64,000 nucleotides of DNA from Chitinophaga barathri (GTDB taxonomy: Bacteria; Bacteroidota; Bacteroidia; Chitinophagales; Chitinophagaceae): contig NZ_RMBX01000004.1 in the NCBI RefSeq assembly GCF_003807585.1, forward strand, positions 1 to 64,000. Direction: 5' to 3'. Position 1 is the stretch's first letter, and every line of letters starts with the position of its first letter. The notes beneath the pieces are model-generated. The model ran no database searches, was not told where the DNA came from, and saw only the letters and a program-made list of their open reading frames with translations. Made by a program: the position numbers and the translations under genes. Positions 24,557 through 32,818 of this stretch are shown here, in pieces.

Positions 24557-25522
24557 TCAACCTGCATATTTTTCCCGGTACTCTTTAGGGGAGAGGCCTA
24601 CTATTTTCCGGAAGAGCTGGCGGAAAGCTTTTGCGTCTTCATAACCGGTCTGCATCATAACGCCGGTGATGTTTTCCTGTTTTTGTTCGAGCATTCTTTT
24701 GGCGGCTTCTATGCGTATCCGCTGTAGATATTCGATAGGGGTAACGCCGGTGGCGATCTTGAACCTGCGGATAAAATTACGGCGGCTGACGGGCAGGCCG
24801 CGTATCACTTCTTCCACCGTCAGGCGGTCGCGGAAGCGGTCTTCCATCCTTTGCTGCGCTTCGCATACCAGCTCGTCCTGGTGCTCGCGGGAGGGGGACC
24901 AGTTGGCAAAATAGGACTGCTGTGCGCGGTCCATGTCTATCGCGAAGGTTTTAGCGGTATGGATCGCCGTTTTCCGGTTGCAGTATTTTTCCAGGATGTG
25001 TAATAACAGGTGAAAGGTGGACGTAGCGCCCCCGCTGGTATAAATGCCATTGTCGTCCGTCACGACCACATCGGGGTCCACGATGACGTCCGGGTAGGCG
25101 CGGGCCAGCTCTTTAACAGCCGTAACATGGGAAGTGGCCCTTTTATTCCGCAGCAGCCCTGTGGCCGCCAGTAAAAAAGCGCCTGTGCAGCAGCTGGCCA
25201 CTTCGGCCCCTTTGTCCGCCTGCTGGCGGATCCAGGAGATAAAACCGGCGTTTTCGCGCACATACGCGGAAATGTCCCCGCTCATAAAAGCGGGTATCAC
25301 CACCAGGTCCGACTGCGCTACTTCCCCCATGGGCACGGGTACATACGTTTCGTGGAAAGAAGGGGCCTGGTCGCGGCTTTCCAGGGCTACCAGCCTGATC
25401 TCAAAGAAGGGGAGGCCGGTCTGTTCCTGGTAATAAATATTCACGGTCTGAAAAACGTCCAGGATGGCTGCAATGCTGATAGGACGGTAATGCTGGCTGA
25501 GGATTACAGAAAGCTTTTTCAT
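24557..25522 (-). CDS. GlxA-family AraC-type regulator with DJ-1/PfpI domain
   Basis: 321 residues. The N-terminal DJ-1/PfpI amidotransferase-like domain (about 1-190) contains DLVVIPAFMSGD, the nucleophile-elbow-like VASCCTGAFLLAATGLL and IYTSGGATSTFHLLLHILE. The C-terminal AraC/XylS domain (about 215-321) has two helix-turn-helix motifs: LTVEEVIRGLPVSRRNFIRR and ENITGVMMQTGYEDAKAFRQ. GlxA-type proteins are cytoplasmic activators, and many respond to nitrogen compounds. It lies upstream of gadB on the same strand and could control the gad unit, but the 282-bp gap suggests separate transcription. Confidence 0.9.
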   Translation of the reverse strand: MKKLSVILSQHYRPISIAAILDVFQTVNIYYQEQTGLPFFEIRLVALESRDQAPSFHETYVPVPMGEVAQSDLVVIPAFMSGDISAYVRENAGFISWIRQQADKGAEVASCCTGAFLLAATGLLRNKRATSHVTAVKELARAYPDVIVDPDVVVTDDNGIYTSGGATSTFHLLLHILEKYCNRKTAIHTAKTFAIDMDRAQQSYFANWSPSREHQDELVCEAQQRMEDRFRDRLTVEEVIRGLPVSRRNFIRRFKIATGVTPIEYLQRIRIEAAKRMLEQKQENITGVMMQTGYEDAKAFRQLFRKIVGLSPKEYREKYAG

Positions 25523-25645
25523 AATTAGGCGAAATGGCTCTTCAAGATACTAAAAATTTTGGCATAAATGACCCGGTAAATTGACCCTTCCGCCCTCATG
25601 GTTATCTTGTATCCCTTTGTAAATTAGCAGTAAATACCACCAGAT

Positions 25646-26017
25646 ATGGATAAAAAACCCGGCACCCTCATTGGCTTGGACCTGACGGTGAACGATGCGG
25701 AAACTGTAAGCCAGTTTTATCACAAAGTGATAGGCTGGGAAATAGGCGCACAAAAAATGGGCGATTATGAAGATTATTTCATGAAAAACCCAGATACCGG
25801 CGATATCATAGCCGGAATATGCCATGCACGCGGTGGCAATAAAGACCTTCCGCCCGTTTGGCTCGCGTATATCCAGGTAGCGGACCTGGACGCAAGCCTG
25901 GCCCAGGTTGAAAAGCTGGGCGGCAAGATCATGAGCGAAAAAAAGAAAGCCGGAGAGATGGGAAGTTATGTGCTGGTGCAGGACCCTGCAGGGGCTTTTT
26001 TTATGTTATGGGGATAG
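25646..26017 (+). CDS. VOC (glyoxalase/bleomycin-resistance-like) protein
   Basis: 123 residues, one vicinal-oxygen-chelate module pair. The first beta-alpha-beta unit is GLDLTVNDAETVSQFYHKVI with GWEIG. The second is LAYIQVADLDASLAQVEKLG with GGKIMSEKKK, and it ends SYVLVQDPAGAFFMLWG. Several acid residues at the expected metal positions are present. The family covers dioxygenases, isomerases and antibiotic sequestration. Specific function is not readable. A single gene, divergent from the GlxA-type regulator. Confidence 0.82.
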   Translation: MDKKPGTLIGLDLTVNDAETVSQFYHKVIGWEIGAQKMGDYEDYFMKNPDTGDIIAGICHARGGNKDLPPVWLAYIQVADLDASLAQVEKLGGKIMSEKKKAGEMGSYVLVQDPAGAFFMLWG

Positions 26018-26039
26018 AACCGCCGTACTATAATCTGTA

Positions 26040-26075
26040 AACAGGGCCGTGGATTCCGCGGCCCTGTTCTATTTA
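26040..26075. terminator. terminator between convergent VOC and beta-propeller genes
   Basis: AACAGGGCCG (26040-26049) pairs with CGGCCCTGTT (26059-26068), a perfect 10-bp stem followed by CTATTT. It probably acts in both directions. Confidence 0.75.
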
Positions 26076-26084
26076 GCGGGTGTA

Positions 26085-26945
26085 TCAGCGCGATGCGCAA
26101 TGAAGGATATCTCCCGTCATCATAGCCGGTACAATTATATCGCCTTTGGCATCCAGCGTAAAGTCCGCCGGCCCCGCGATCTTCTCTTTATTCAGTACGG
26201 CGCTGCTGCCGTCGCTCAGCTTCACTTTAATGATCTCCCCGCTTTTTTCAAACGCCACCCAGTCGGACACCAGCAGGTATCCATCCAGCAGCGCGATGCC
26301 GTCATACCGGCCCGGGCGGCCGCTCACACGCGTAAAGGCGGGATTGGGTTCTTTCAGGCTGATGTAGCCGATCTCCCCGTCGGACTTTTCCATGGAGCCG
26401 AAAGTGCAGATATACAGGCGGCCGGAGGAGTTGTCTACAAACAAACCGTTCAGCCCCTGCAGCTTGCCGGTTACCGGCACGGCTTCTATGGCGGACTGCT
26501 GCGAAAGCCGGATCCGGAAAAGTTTGTTGATGTCCATCGCGGAAACATACAGCGTGTTGTTATCCTGTACGGCAAGATCGTTCAGGAAGGAAGTGTTCTC
26601 CGCTGTAAAATCGATGTTATACAGTTCCTTCCCGGTAGCCAGGTCGTAACCTTTCACCCGGTCGATGTCCGTTACAAAAAGGATCTTGCCGGCGATCACG
26701 GCGCCTTTGGGAGCGTGCAGGCCTTCGGCGAAACGTTCCGCTTTATTGCCGCTGAGGTCCGTACGCCAGATGATGCCATTGGTGTCTTTGGCGGTAGGGT
26801 TGCCTCCTTTGCCTACGTCCGCGATGTAAAGGTATTTGCCGTCTGTGGCGATGCTTTCGGGGTTGGAAAGGAATGTGCTGCTGTTCATCTTATGCTGCGC
26901 GAGGGCAGGCGTGGCCAGTAGTAATAATGCCAATAGCGTTCTCAT
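26085..26945 (-). CDS. secreted SMP-30/NHL-type beta-propeller protein
   Basis: 286 residues with a signal peptide (RTLLALLLLATPALAQ). The mature protein is a six-bladed propeller: FLSNPESIATDGKYLYIADV, then GIIWRTDLSGNKAERFAEG, NDLAVQDNNTLYVSAMDINK, and the last blade AGPADFTLDAKGDIIVPAMM. SMP-30/gluconolactonase relatives hydrolyse lactones in a calcium-dependent way. Several catalytic acids are not identifiable here, so it may only bind a ligand. Minus-strand -7 box TAGCTTTG at 26969-26962. Confidence 0.8.
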   Translation of the reverse strand: MRTLLALLLLATPALAQHKMNSSTFLSNPESIATDGKYLYIADVGKGGNPTAKDTNGIIWRTDLSGNKAERFAEGLHAPKGAVIAGKILFVTDIDRVKGYDLATGKELYNIDFTAENTSFLNDLAVQDNNTLYVSAMDINKLFRIRLSQQSAIEAVPVTGKLQGLNGLFVDNSSGRLYICTFGSMEKSDGEIGYISLKEPNPAFTRVSGRPGRYDGIALLDGYLLVSDWVAFEKSGEIIKVKLSDGSSAVLNKEKIAGPADFTLDAKGDIIVPAMMTGDILHCASR

Positions 26946-26961
26946 TGTTTTTAATTTTCAA

Positions 26962-26969
26962 CAAAGCTA
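26962..26969 (-). promoter_or_regulatory. -7 element of the beta-propeller gene
   Basis: TAGCTTTG on the minus strand matches TAnnTTTG exactly, 17 nt upstream of the ATG at 26945. Confidence 0.5.
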
Positions 26970-27004
26970 TGGCCGCATGGGCAAAGGGCTATAACAGATT
27001 CCGC

Positions 27005-27877
27005 TCAAAAAGTAGCAATTTTAGCCCGCTGCGCATTTTTGGGTGTGGCGCCATATTTCCCTTTATAACATTTGATGAAATAAGACACGTTTTCAAACCC
27101 GCATGCATCGGCGATTTCATTGATGTTCATGTCTGTCGTCCGCAACAGTTGGTCCGCATGTTTAAGTCTTTCGTCGTTGATCCATTTTTTGGGAGCGGCA
27201 TTAAAGAGGCGGGCAAATTCGCGTTTGAACCCGGAGAGGCTAAGGCCGCAGATCTTTGCGTAATCTTCCAGGCTGAGGGGTTTCAGCAGGTTCGATTGGA
27301 TCGTGAGCGTAATGGCGGCGGCGCTGGTGTCGAACAATTGGTGGAGGAATGACAGCAGCTGTGGCCGGTATGGGCTGGCGAGCATGAGCAGGAACAGTTC
27401 CTCCAGTTTCAGCTCCAGCAGCGGCGACGTATGTTCGTTCGGGTGATGCATGTAATCCAGGATGGTATCGCGTACGCTGAGGATGTTCAGGCTGCACTGC
27501 ACTACCAGCGGTTCGTTCTTCCGGGCTTTGCGTACTTCTTCCACGGCGCCGTGGCGGTTGAGGAAGGCGCGCATAAAACTATCGTCCATGGCCAGCATGA
27601 GCGCCTGGAAATCTTCCTGGTCCGTCATATAGGCGCTCATAAAATACACGCCGCGTTTCAGCAGCACGAGGTCACCTGTTTTGGCGTCGATGACCTCTTC
27701 ACCGAAATGGAAACGTTTGATGCCTTTGATGACAAATACGAGGCAGGTGTCTGTAAGGAAACCTTCATTGCGGCCGGGCTCTTCGGCGAGCCTGAACCAG
27801 GCGAGCACCGATTTACCGGTGTATGCCATTTTAACGCCCGGATCATAAGCCATGGCTTCGGGGAAGCGTAATAACAT
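27005..27877 (-). CDS. AraC-family transcriptional regulator
   Basis: 290 residues. The N-terminal 170 residues are a cupin-like effector domain (LVFVIKGIKRFHFGEEVIDA, AKTGDLVLLKRGVYFMSAY). The C-terminal AraC domain (about 190-290) has the first HTH LEDYAKICGLSLSGFKREFA, then NAAPKKWINDERLKHADQLL, and the second HTH NINEIADACGFENVSYFIKC. The strong second HTH matches the AraC/XylS signature. Regulated target unknown. The neighbouring beta-propeller gene lies 59 bp downstream on the same strand. Its promoter is preceded by a 99-bp array of 11-bp repeats. Confidence 0.9.
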   Translation of the reverse strand: MLLRFPEAMAYDPGVKMAYTGKSVLAWFRLAEEPGRNEGFLTDTCLVFVIKGIKRFHFGEEVIDAKTGDLVLLKRGVYFMSAYMTDQEDFQALMLAMDDSFMRAFLNRHGAVEEVRKARKNEPLVVQCSLNILSVRDTILDYMHHPNEHTSPLLELKLEELFLLMLASPYRPQLLSFLHQLFDTSAAAITLTIQSNLLKPLSLEDYAKICGLSLSGFKREFARLFNAAPKKWINDERLKHADQLLRTTDMNINEIADACGFENVSYFIKCYKGKYGATPKNAQRAKIATF

Positions 27878-27897
27878 GGTGCTGGATTTTCTGTTTT

Positions 27898-27905
27898 CAA
27901 AGATA
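27898..27905 (-). promoter_or_regulatory. -7 element of the AraC regulator gene
   Basis: TATCTTTG on the minus strand fits TAnnTTTG perfectly and lies 20 nt upstream of the ATG at 27877. The phased repeat array begins about 70 bp further upstream. Confidence 0.6.
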
Positions 27906-27972
27906 GGGCTTCCAGCGATGTGTTGTTTTTCTATGACCGGAACCCGCCACTGTCGGGCAGTTGCTGGTGTGT

Positions 27973-28082
27973 GGTACTTTTTTAACTCCTGATCAAGTCC
28001 GTCTCATCTCCGCGTCATCTCCGCCTATCCTCCGGCTGTCCTATATCTTTCCTATAACCACCCTGTAAGCACCCTGCTGTTA
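27973..28082 (-). repeat. A-tract motif plus nine phased 11-bp repeats
   Basis: GGTACTTTTTTAAC (27973-27986) is followed by nine 11-bp units from 27984 to 28082: AACTCCTGATC, AAGTCCGTCTC, ATCTCCGCGTC, ATCTCCGCCTA, TCCTCCGGCTG, TCCTATATCTT, TCCTATAACCA, CCCTGTAAGCA, CCCTGCTGTTA. Position 4 is T in every unit, and positions 3 and 5 are nearly fixed. The period is close to one DNA helical turn. It lies 96-205 bp upstream of the AraC-type gene. The rest of the gap up to 28168 shows nothing. Confidence 0.6.
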
Positions 28083-28168
28083 ATATAGTGTAATACGGTT
28101 TCGCTGGTCCGCCATGGGAGCGGGTTTTCAATTTCGCCGAAATTGTCATACCGCACATTTTTAATCAA

Positions 28169-28198
28169 AAAAGGCCGGTCTTTTCAGATCGGCCTTTT
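28169..28198 (-). terminator. terminator of the zinc-ribbon gene
   Basis: AAAAGGCCG (28169-28177) pairs with CGGCCTTTT (28190-28198), extended inside by GTC/GAT, with T-rich sequence on the minus strand after it. It directly abuts the stop at 28202. Confidence 0.75.
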
Positions 28199-28201
28199 CA
28201 T

Positions 28202-28396
28202 TTATGTTTCCGGTGGTTTGGTAAATTCATGCCCGCAATATGCGCAATGCGTCAACCCCGCCTGTTTCCCGCTTTTCGCCCCGCAGGCCGGGCAATTCCG
28301 GTTCGGAGGCGGTGGTGATTGGCCGGAAGGCGGTTCCAGCTTTAGCTTATCAATGATATCCAGCGGTTTGCTGTTTTCTTCTGTCATACCGTACAT
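28202..28396 (-). CDS. small zinc-ribbon protein
   Basis: 64 residues (61 if started at the second ATG). A flexible proline-rich N-terminus (SGQSPPPPNRN) leads to a rubredoxin-like or treble-clef zinc ribbon: CPACGAKSGK (about 35-44) and CAYCGHEF (about 53-60), two CxxC pairs 15 residues apart. The size, the terminator and the clean CxxC pair argue for a real gene. No partner is evident. It may be a nucleic-acid or protein-binding adaptor. Confidence 0.6.
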   Translation of the reverse strand: MYGMTEENSKPLDIIDKLKLEPPSGQSPPPPNRNCPACGAKSGKQAGLTHCAYCGHEFTKPPET

Positions 28397-28586
28397 TTTC
28401 TATTGTTTCTTAAATTCTGCTGTGCTTATATAATCTGCTTATGGGAACTGCCGCTTGAATTAACAGATATAAATATAATAAAAACACTTAAAATGAAAAC
28501 ATTCATGGATGAGCGGTAATTCATCTATCGGACCCGTAAAAAAAGATTTTAATCCGTACATTTATAACCCATGCCAAGAGGCTGAA

Positions 28587-30929
28587 ATGGATTTCATGCT
28601 GAAAAAGACATTGCTATACCTGCTGCTGGTTTTTGCGACCCGCGCTGAAGCCCAAAACTGCACCGCTCTCGGACAAAACCCGTCCACCGCATTCCCCGTT
28701 TGCGGTGACCAGAAATTTATTCAGCATTCCGTTCCCATCTGCGGCAACCGCGTTATTCCAGGGCCTACCTGTAATACTTTCGGAGACGGGCCTCACAACG
28801 ATAAAAATCCTTACTGGTATAAATTCACCTGTTACAAAGCCGGCACACTGGGCTTCCAGATCACACCGCTTACACTCGCGGAAGATTATGACTGGCAATT
28901 GTTTGACATCACGGGCAAAAACCCGGATAACGTGTATACGGACAGGAGCATGTACGTAGCCATGAACTGGACCGCTGAATTCGGCGTTACCGGTGCTTCT
29001 TCCGCGGGCACCAGCCTGGATGTATGCGGCGGCCCGCGCCAGCCTTTGTTCAGCAAAATGCCGGAACTGATCGTGGGGCATGAATACCTGCTGCTGATCA
29101 GCCACTTCAGTAATTCGCAGAGCGGGTATGAGCTGTCTTTCGGTGGCGGTACCGCCGAGATCATCGATCCGGTATTACCGGAGATCACTTCCCTGAAATA
29201 CGATTGCGCGTCTTATTCCATCGGTATCAAACTGAGTAAAAAAGTATTGTGCAGCAGCCTTGCCGTGGACGGCAGCGATTTTGTCCTTTCCGCCGGCGCG
29301 CCCGCTATTCTTTCAGCAAGGGGCGTCACCTGCAGCAATGGTTTCGACCTGGATTCCGTCACGTTATTCCTGGCCGGCCCCCCCGCGCCCGGCACACATG
29401 TGGTGACCGTGCGCAACGGCAGCGATGCCAATACTTTGCTCAACGTATGTAATAAACAAATGCTGGCCGGAGGGAACATGGGTTTCTCCGTGCCGGTATA
29501 TCCCGCCCCGCGCATGGCCACTCTGAAGGCATTGCCCTGTGGTCCGGACGAAGTGGTGCTTGAATTCCCGGACCCCATCCGTTGCAGCTCCGTAGCCGCG
29601 GACGGCAGCGATTTTACGATCACCGGCCCCGCCGGCGTCACGATCGTATCCGCCACTACTGTCTGTGCCGCAAATGATCTTACCAATACCGTCACACTGA
29701 AACTAAGCGGTCACATCATCACCGCGGGAAATTATACCCTGAGCCTGACGGGCAGCGTGCTGAGCGAATGCCACATTCCCAGCCTGCCGGGCGGCCAGGC
29801 CGTATTTAGTATTCCCCCGCAACCGCCTGTATTGCTGCGCGGTATTCCCTTGCAGGGATGCGAGCCAGTGGCGGTAAAGATCGGGCTGAGCATACCGGTG
29901 CGTTGCAGCTCCATTGCGGCGGACGGCAGCGATTTCACGATCAGGGGAGCGAGGCCGGTGACCATCTCAGGCGCTACCGGCATCTGTAATGCGGCCGGCC
30001 TGGCGGATTCGGTGGAGCTGCGGTTTAATGCGCCGGTACAGACGGGAGGGAGGTACGAAGTACTCACCGCTTTGGGAACAGACGGCAATACTTTACTGAG
30101 CGAATGCTGGCAGCCCGCCGCTATAGGGCAGATCACCGCTTTTAATGCGGCGGATACCGTCAATGCGGATTTTACTTTTGATCTCGCTTTTAACTGTAAA
30201 CTGACCACCGCCAGTTTCCACCATCATGGCCGCAACAACGTCAATACCTGGAGCTGGCTGATGGATGGGGCAGATCCTTTTAACATACAGCATCCCGTAA
30301 AAATATACGACAGTTTTGGCGCCAAAGCCGTCACCCTCGTAGTGAGCAATGGTGTATGTTCCGCCCGGAAAGACACCACTATCACCATCACCAGCGAGCT
30401 GTCGGCGGACTTCAGCGTGGACTATGGCCCGTATTGCCCGCTGGAGGCGGTACATCCCGTGGATCACAGCACGGGCAATATCGTCCGCTGGACCTGGGAT
30501 TATGGGAACAACGCCGTCGCGTCCGGCAAGGAGGCCGTGCCCATGCGTTATTTCCCGCAGTTCCGCGACCAGGATTATACCATCCGCCTGATCGTGGAGA
30601 ATGACAAGAATTGCCGCGATACCGCGGAACATAAGATCAAAGCGGCACGCAGCTGTTACGTGGAGATACCTTCTGCTTTTTCGCCGAACAACGACGGCGT
30701 CAACGATTATTTCTACCCCATCAACGCCTATAAAGTAACAAACCTCCGCCTGGCGGTGTACACCCGCTCCGGCCAGCTCATATTCGAAACGTACAACTGG
30801 CAGAAACGCTGGGACGGCAAGATCAACGGCTCTCCCGCCGATGTAGGCACCTATGCCTGGATGCTGGAATACACGGACCAGCTGGGTGAAAAAGTACAGA
30901 AAAAAGGAACGGTCGTACTGGTGAGGTAA
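28587..30929 (+). CDS. large secreted protein with T9SS type B sorting domain
   Basis: 780 residues from the ATG at 28587 (28596 also possible). The signal peptide is KKTLLYLLLVFATRAEAQ. Next comes a cysteine-rich domain (about 20-200, with WYKFTCYKAGTLGFQITP and DYDWQLFDITG). Three Ig-like repeats of about 110 residues follow, each beginning CSS(L/V/I)A(V/A)DGSDF and ending in a conserved Cys. Then a PKD domain (AFNCKLTTASFHHHGRN; STGNIVRWTWDYGN) and the gliding-motility-associated C-terminal domain (IPSAFSPNNDGVNDYF; WDGKINGSPADVGTYAW). It should cross the outer membrane by the type IX system and stay surface-bound or adhesive. Confidence 0.9.
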   Translation: MDFMLKKTLLYLLLVFATRAEAQNCTALGQNPSTAFPVCGDQKFIQHSVPICGNRVIPGPTCNTFGDGPHNDKNPYWYKFTCYKAGTLGFQITPLTLAEDYDWQLFDITGKNPDNVYTDRSMYVAMNWTAEFGVTGASSAGTSLDVCGGPRQPLFSKMPELIVGHEYLLLISHFSNSQSGYELSFGGGTAEIIDPVLPEITSLKYDCASYSIGIKLSKKVLCSSLAVDGSDFVLSAGAPAILSARGVTCSNGFDLDSVTLFLAGPPAPGTHVVTVRNGSDANTLLNVCNKQMLAGGNMGFSVPVYPAPRMATLKALPCGPDEVVLEFPDPIRCSSVAADGSDFTITGPAGVTIVSATTVCAANDLTNTVTLKLSGHIITAGNYTLSLTGSVLSECHIPSLPGGQAVFSIPPQPPVLLRGIPLQGCEPVAVKIGLSIPVRCSSIAADGSDFTIRGARPVTISGATGICNAAGLADSVELRFNAPVQTGGRYEVLTALGTDGNTLLSECWQPAAIGQITAFNAADTVNADFTFDLAFNCKLTTASFHHHGRNNVNTWSWLMDGADPFNIQHPVKIYDSFGAKAVTLVVSNGVCSARKDTTITITSELSADFSVDYGPYCPLEAVHPVDHSTGNIVRWTWDYGNNAVASGKEAVPMRYFPQFRDQDYTIRLIVENDKNCRDTAEHKIKAARSCYVEIPSAFSPNNDGVNDYFYPINAYKVTNLRLAVYTRSGQLIFETYNWQKRWDGKINGSPADVGTYAWMLEYTDQLGEKVQKKGTVVLVR

Positions 30930-30953
30930 TTATAGGTATTAAAGCATTGAACG

Positions 30954-31256
30954 ATGATAATAGATGTTAATAAACAAGACCTAAGTGCGCTTTACGATAA
31001 GGCGAAAGAAAAATACAAAGAATGTATTAATAATAAGGAGAATGAGTTTTTGCAGAAAGAGGTTGGTGCCTCCCTGAAGTCTGTTATGTCAAAAGAGAAA
31101 AGTATAAAAATTGTTTTTTCTCCGGAATTTACCGGGAAGTATCTGGTTGAGATATGCCTGGCACTATCAGATAAAGATGATAGCCTCCTCGGGGAGTACA
31201 TGTATGTTGAGAATGAAAAGGGCGATATTATTGATGATAGTTTAGTTTTTTGGTAG
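30954..31256 (+). CDS. small AT-rich hypothetical protein
   Basis: 100 residues, mostly polar and charged: VNKQDLSALYDKAKEKYKEC, then IKIVFSPEFTGKYLVEICLA and YMYVENEKGDIIDDSLVFW. It has no signal peptide or membrane segment. Base composition is far more AT-rich than its neighbours, suggesting recent acquisition. Small size, acidity, and a position 24 nt after a large secreted protein recall immunity proteins of polymorphic toxins, but the upstream protein shows no toxin domain. No family recognised. Confidence 0.6.
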   Translation: MIIDVNKQDLSALYDKAKEKYKECINNKENEFLQKEVGASLKSVMSKEKSIKIVFSPEFTGKYLVEICLALSDKDDSLLGEYMYVENEKGDIIDDSLVFW

Positions 31257-31277
31257 TGATACTGATAACATATTCGT

Positions 31278-32702
31278 TTAGATGCCTTTGGCGGTACGGT
31301 CTTTCACCGTTTCCAGCAGGCGGTCTAAATAATTACGGTCCATCCATTTCCCTTTGCTCACTACGCCATAGATCTTTTGTGTATTGGAAATGTCGGTCAG
31401 GGGGTTGGCATCCAGCAGGAGTATATCCGCTTTGTTGCCGGCTTTTAACGCGCCGTATCCTTCCTGGTGAAGGAATTTCGGGGCGTTGATCACAGATGCC
31501 CGCAGCGCCTGCAACGGCGTGAGGCCATGTTTCACCATCAGCGCCAGTTCTTCATGGAGGCCGATGCCGGGATAGGTAAAGGAATTAAGATACCCCGCGT
31601 CTGTGCCCGCCAGTATCATCACGCCCGCTTTTTGCAGATCGGGCAGTACAGCCGCGGACTTTTCATACGAGGCTTTTCTGAATGCGATCGCTTCCGCATC
31701 ATGTTTCTTCACATTATTCACTCTGCCGGTATAGGTGCCTTGTATGCCTTTGCCGATGTATTGCAGGTAAGGATCGTTCTGATGATCGTCCTGGTCAAAA
31801 TAAGCGAGGATATGACCGAGGCTGAGCGTGGGCGTTACGGCCGTGCCTTTTTTTGCCATGTAGCTGAACATCTTGTGGGCGGAAGCGGGGTCGTACGTTT
31901 CCATCACTTTGACGGTGAGGTCGCGTCCTTTCAGCGTCCCGGCCTTCACCTGCGCGGATATTTCAGTTTCTTCCCTGGAGCCTGCTTTCAGCAGGTAAGT
32001 AATATGTTCGATGGACGAGATGCCCGCATCCACGATCTCTTTCATGGGAATGGCGTAGGGCACATGGCCGGAGATCACCCAGCCTCTTTTGCGCGCTTCG
32101 CGGATGCTTTCCAGGTAAAGGTCCGGCTGAAGGGTATTGTCGGTGATCTTGATGAAATCCACGTTCAGGCCTTTCAGGGAATCGAGCGCGTGATGCAGTT
32201 CTTCTTTGGTGCCTATTTCAATATCCCCTTTCCAAACGGATTTGTAGCCTTCCAGTTTGGGGCCGGAGGTAAAGATATTGGGGCCTTCCAGTTGGCCGTT
32301 GCGGATGGAGTCGCGCCACTGAAGCACGTAGTGGCTGATGTCCGCCGCGCAGTCGCGCACGGAAGTGATGCCGTATGCGAGGAAGAGGGGGAGGAAGTTC
32401 TTGTTCTCATGCGCCAGCGTGTCACCGCCGCCAAAGTGCATATGCGCGTCCCAGAGGCCGGGCATGGCGATCTTCCCTTTTGCGTCCACGGTTTGCGGAG
32501 CGTCGTACTTTGATAACTGGCGCTGGTCAAAAACGGCGATCACTTTATCATCCTTTACCGCAATGGCTTTGCCGGTAATAAGTTTGCCGGTTGCCACATC
32601 AAGGATAGATGCGGAATGAATGATAAGATCGGCCCTGGTCTGCTGTGCGGAGGAAATGATGCCCGGGGCCAGGGCAAACAATAAGAGTAGCACTTTTTTC
32701 AT
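31278..32702 (-). CDS. secreted amidohydrolase (imidazolonepropionase-like)
   Basis: 474 residues with a signal peptide (KKVLLLLFALAPGIISSAQ). The amidohydrolase TIM barrel shows the metal-binding HxH in GLWDAHMHFGGGD (about 92-104), then VISGHVPYAIPM, the His of SSIEHITYLLKAG and the C-terminal ILAGTDAGYLNSFTYPG. The final beta sandwich GALKAGNKADILLLDANP is typical. Relatives are peptidases or cyclic-amide hydrolases. The substrate is not determined. Its promoter region carries a GGTACTTTTTGTAAC motif. Confidence 0.88.
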   Translation of the reverse strand: MKKVLLLLFALAPGIISSAQQTRADLIIHSASILDVATGKLITGKAIAVKDDKVIAVFDQRQLSKYDAPQTVDAKGKIAMPGLWDAHMHFGGGDTLAHENKNFLPLFLAYGITSVRDCAADISHYVLQWRDSIRNGQLEGPNIFTSGPKLEGYKSVWKGDIEIGTKEELHHALDSLKGLNVDFIKITDNTLQPDLYLESIREARKRGWVISGHVPYAIPMKEIVDAGISSIEHITYLLKAGSREETEISAQVKAGTLKGRDLTVKVMETYDPASAHKMFSYMAKKGTAVTPTLSLGHILAYFDQDDHQNDPYLQYIGKGIQGTYTGRVNNVKKHDAEAIAFRKASYEKSAAVLPDLQKAGVMILAGTDAGYLNSFTYPGIGLHEELALMVKHGLTPLQALRASVINAPKFLHQEGYGALKAGNKADILLLDANPLTDISNTQKIYGVVSKGKWMDRNYLDRLLETVKDRTAKGI

Positions 32703-32736
32703 CGCGTGAAGGTAAGCGATGCACCCGCCCGGGAAT

Positions 32737-32751
32737 GGTACTTTTTGTAAC
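32737..32751. promoter_or_regulatory. GTTAC-A5-GTACC operator-like motif
   Basis: On the minus strand GTTACAAAAAGTACC lies 35 bp upstream of the amidohydrolase start, within its 116-bp divergent region with the GH20 gene. It belongs to the same motif family as 27973, 45386 and 4434. Confidence 0.4.
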
Positions 32752-32818
32752 TATCCGGGTGTTTTTGGTAAAAGGGTAGGGATAACAGGCGGGAAAAGTT
32801 AATTTCACGCGGTTAAAA

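Noticed and set aside
27973-28082. Simple microsatellite-like slippage product
   Set aside because: Adjacent units differ at most positions while keeping an 11-bp phase, and a related array occurs at another locus. Recent slippage would give near-identical units.
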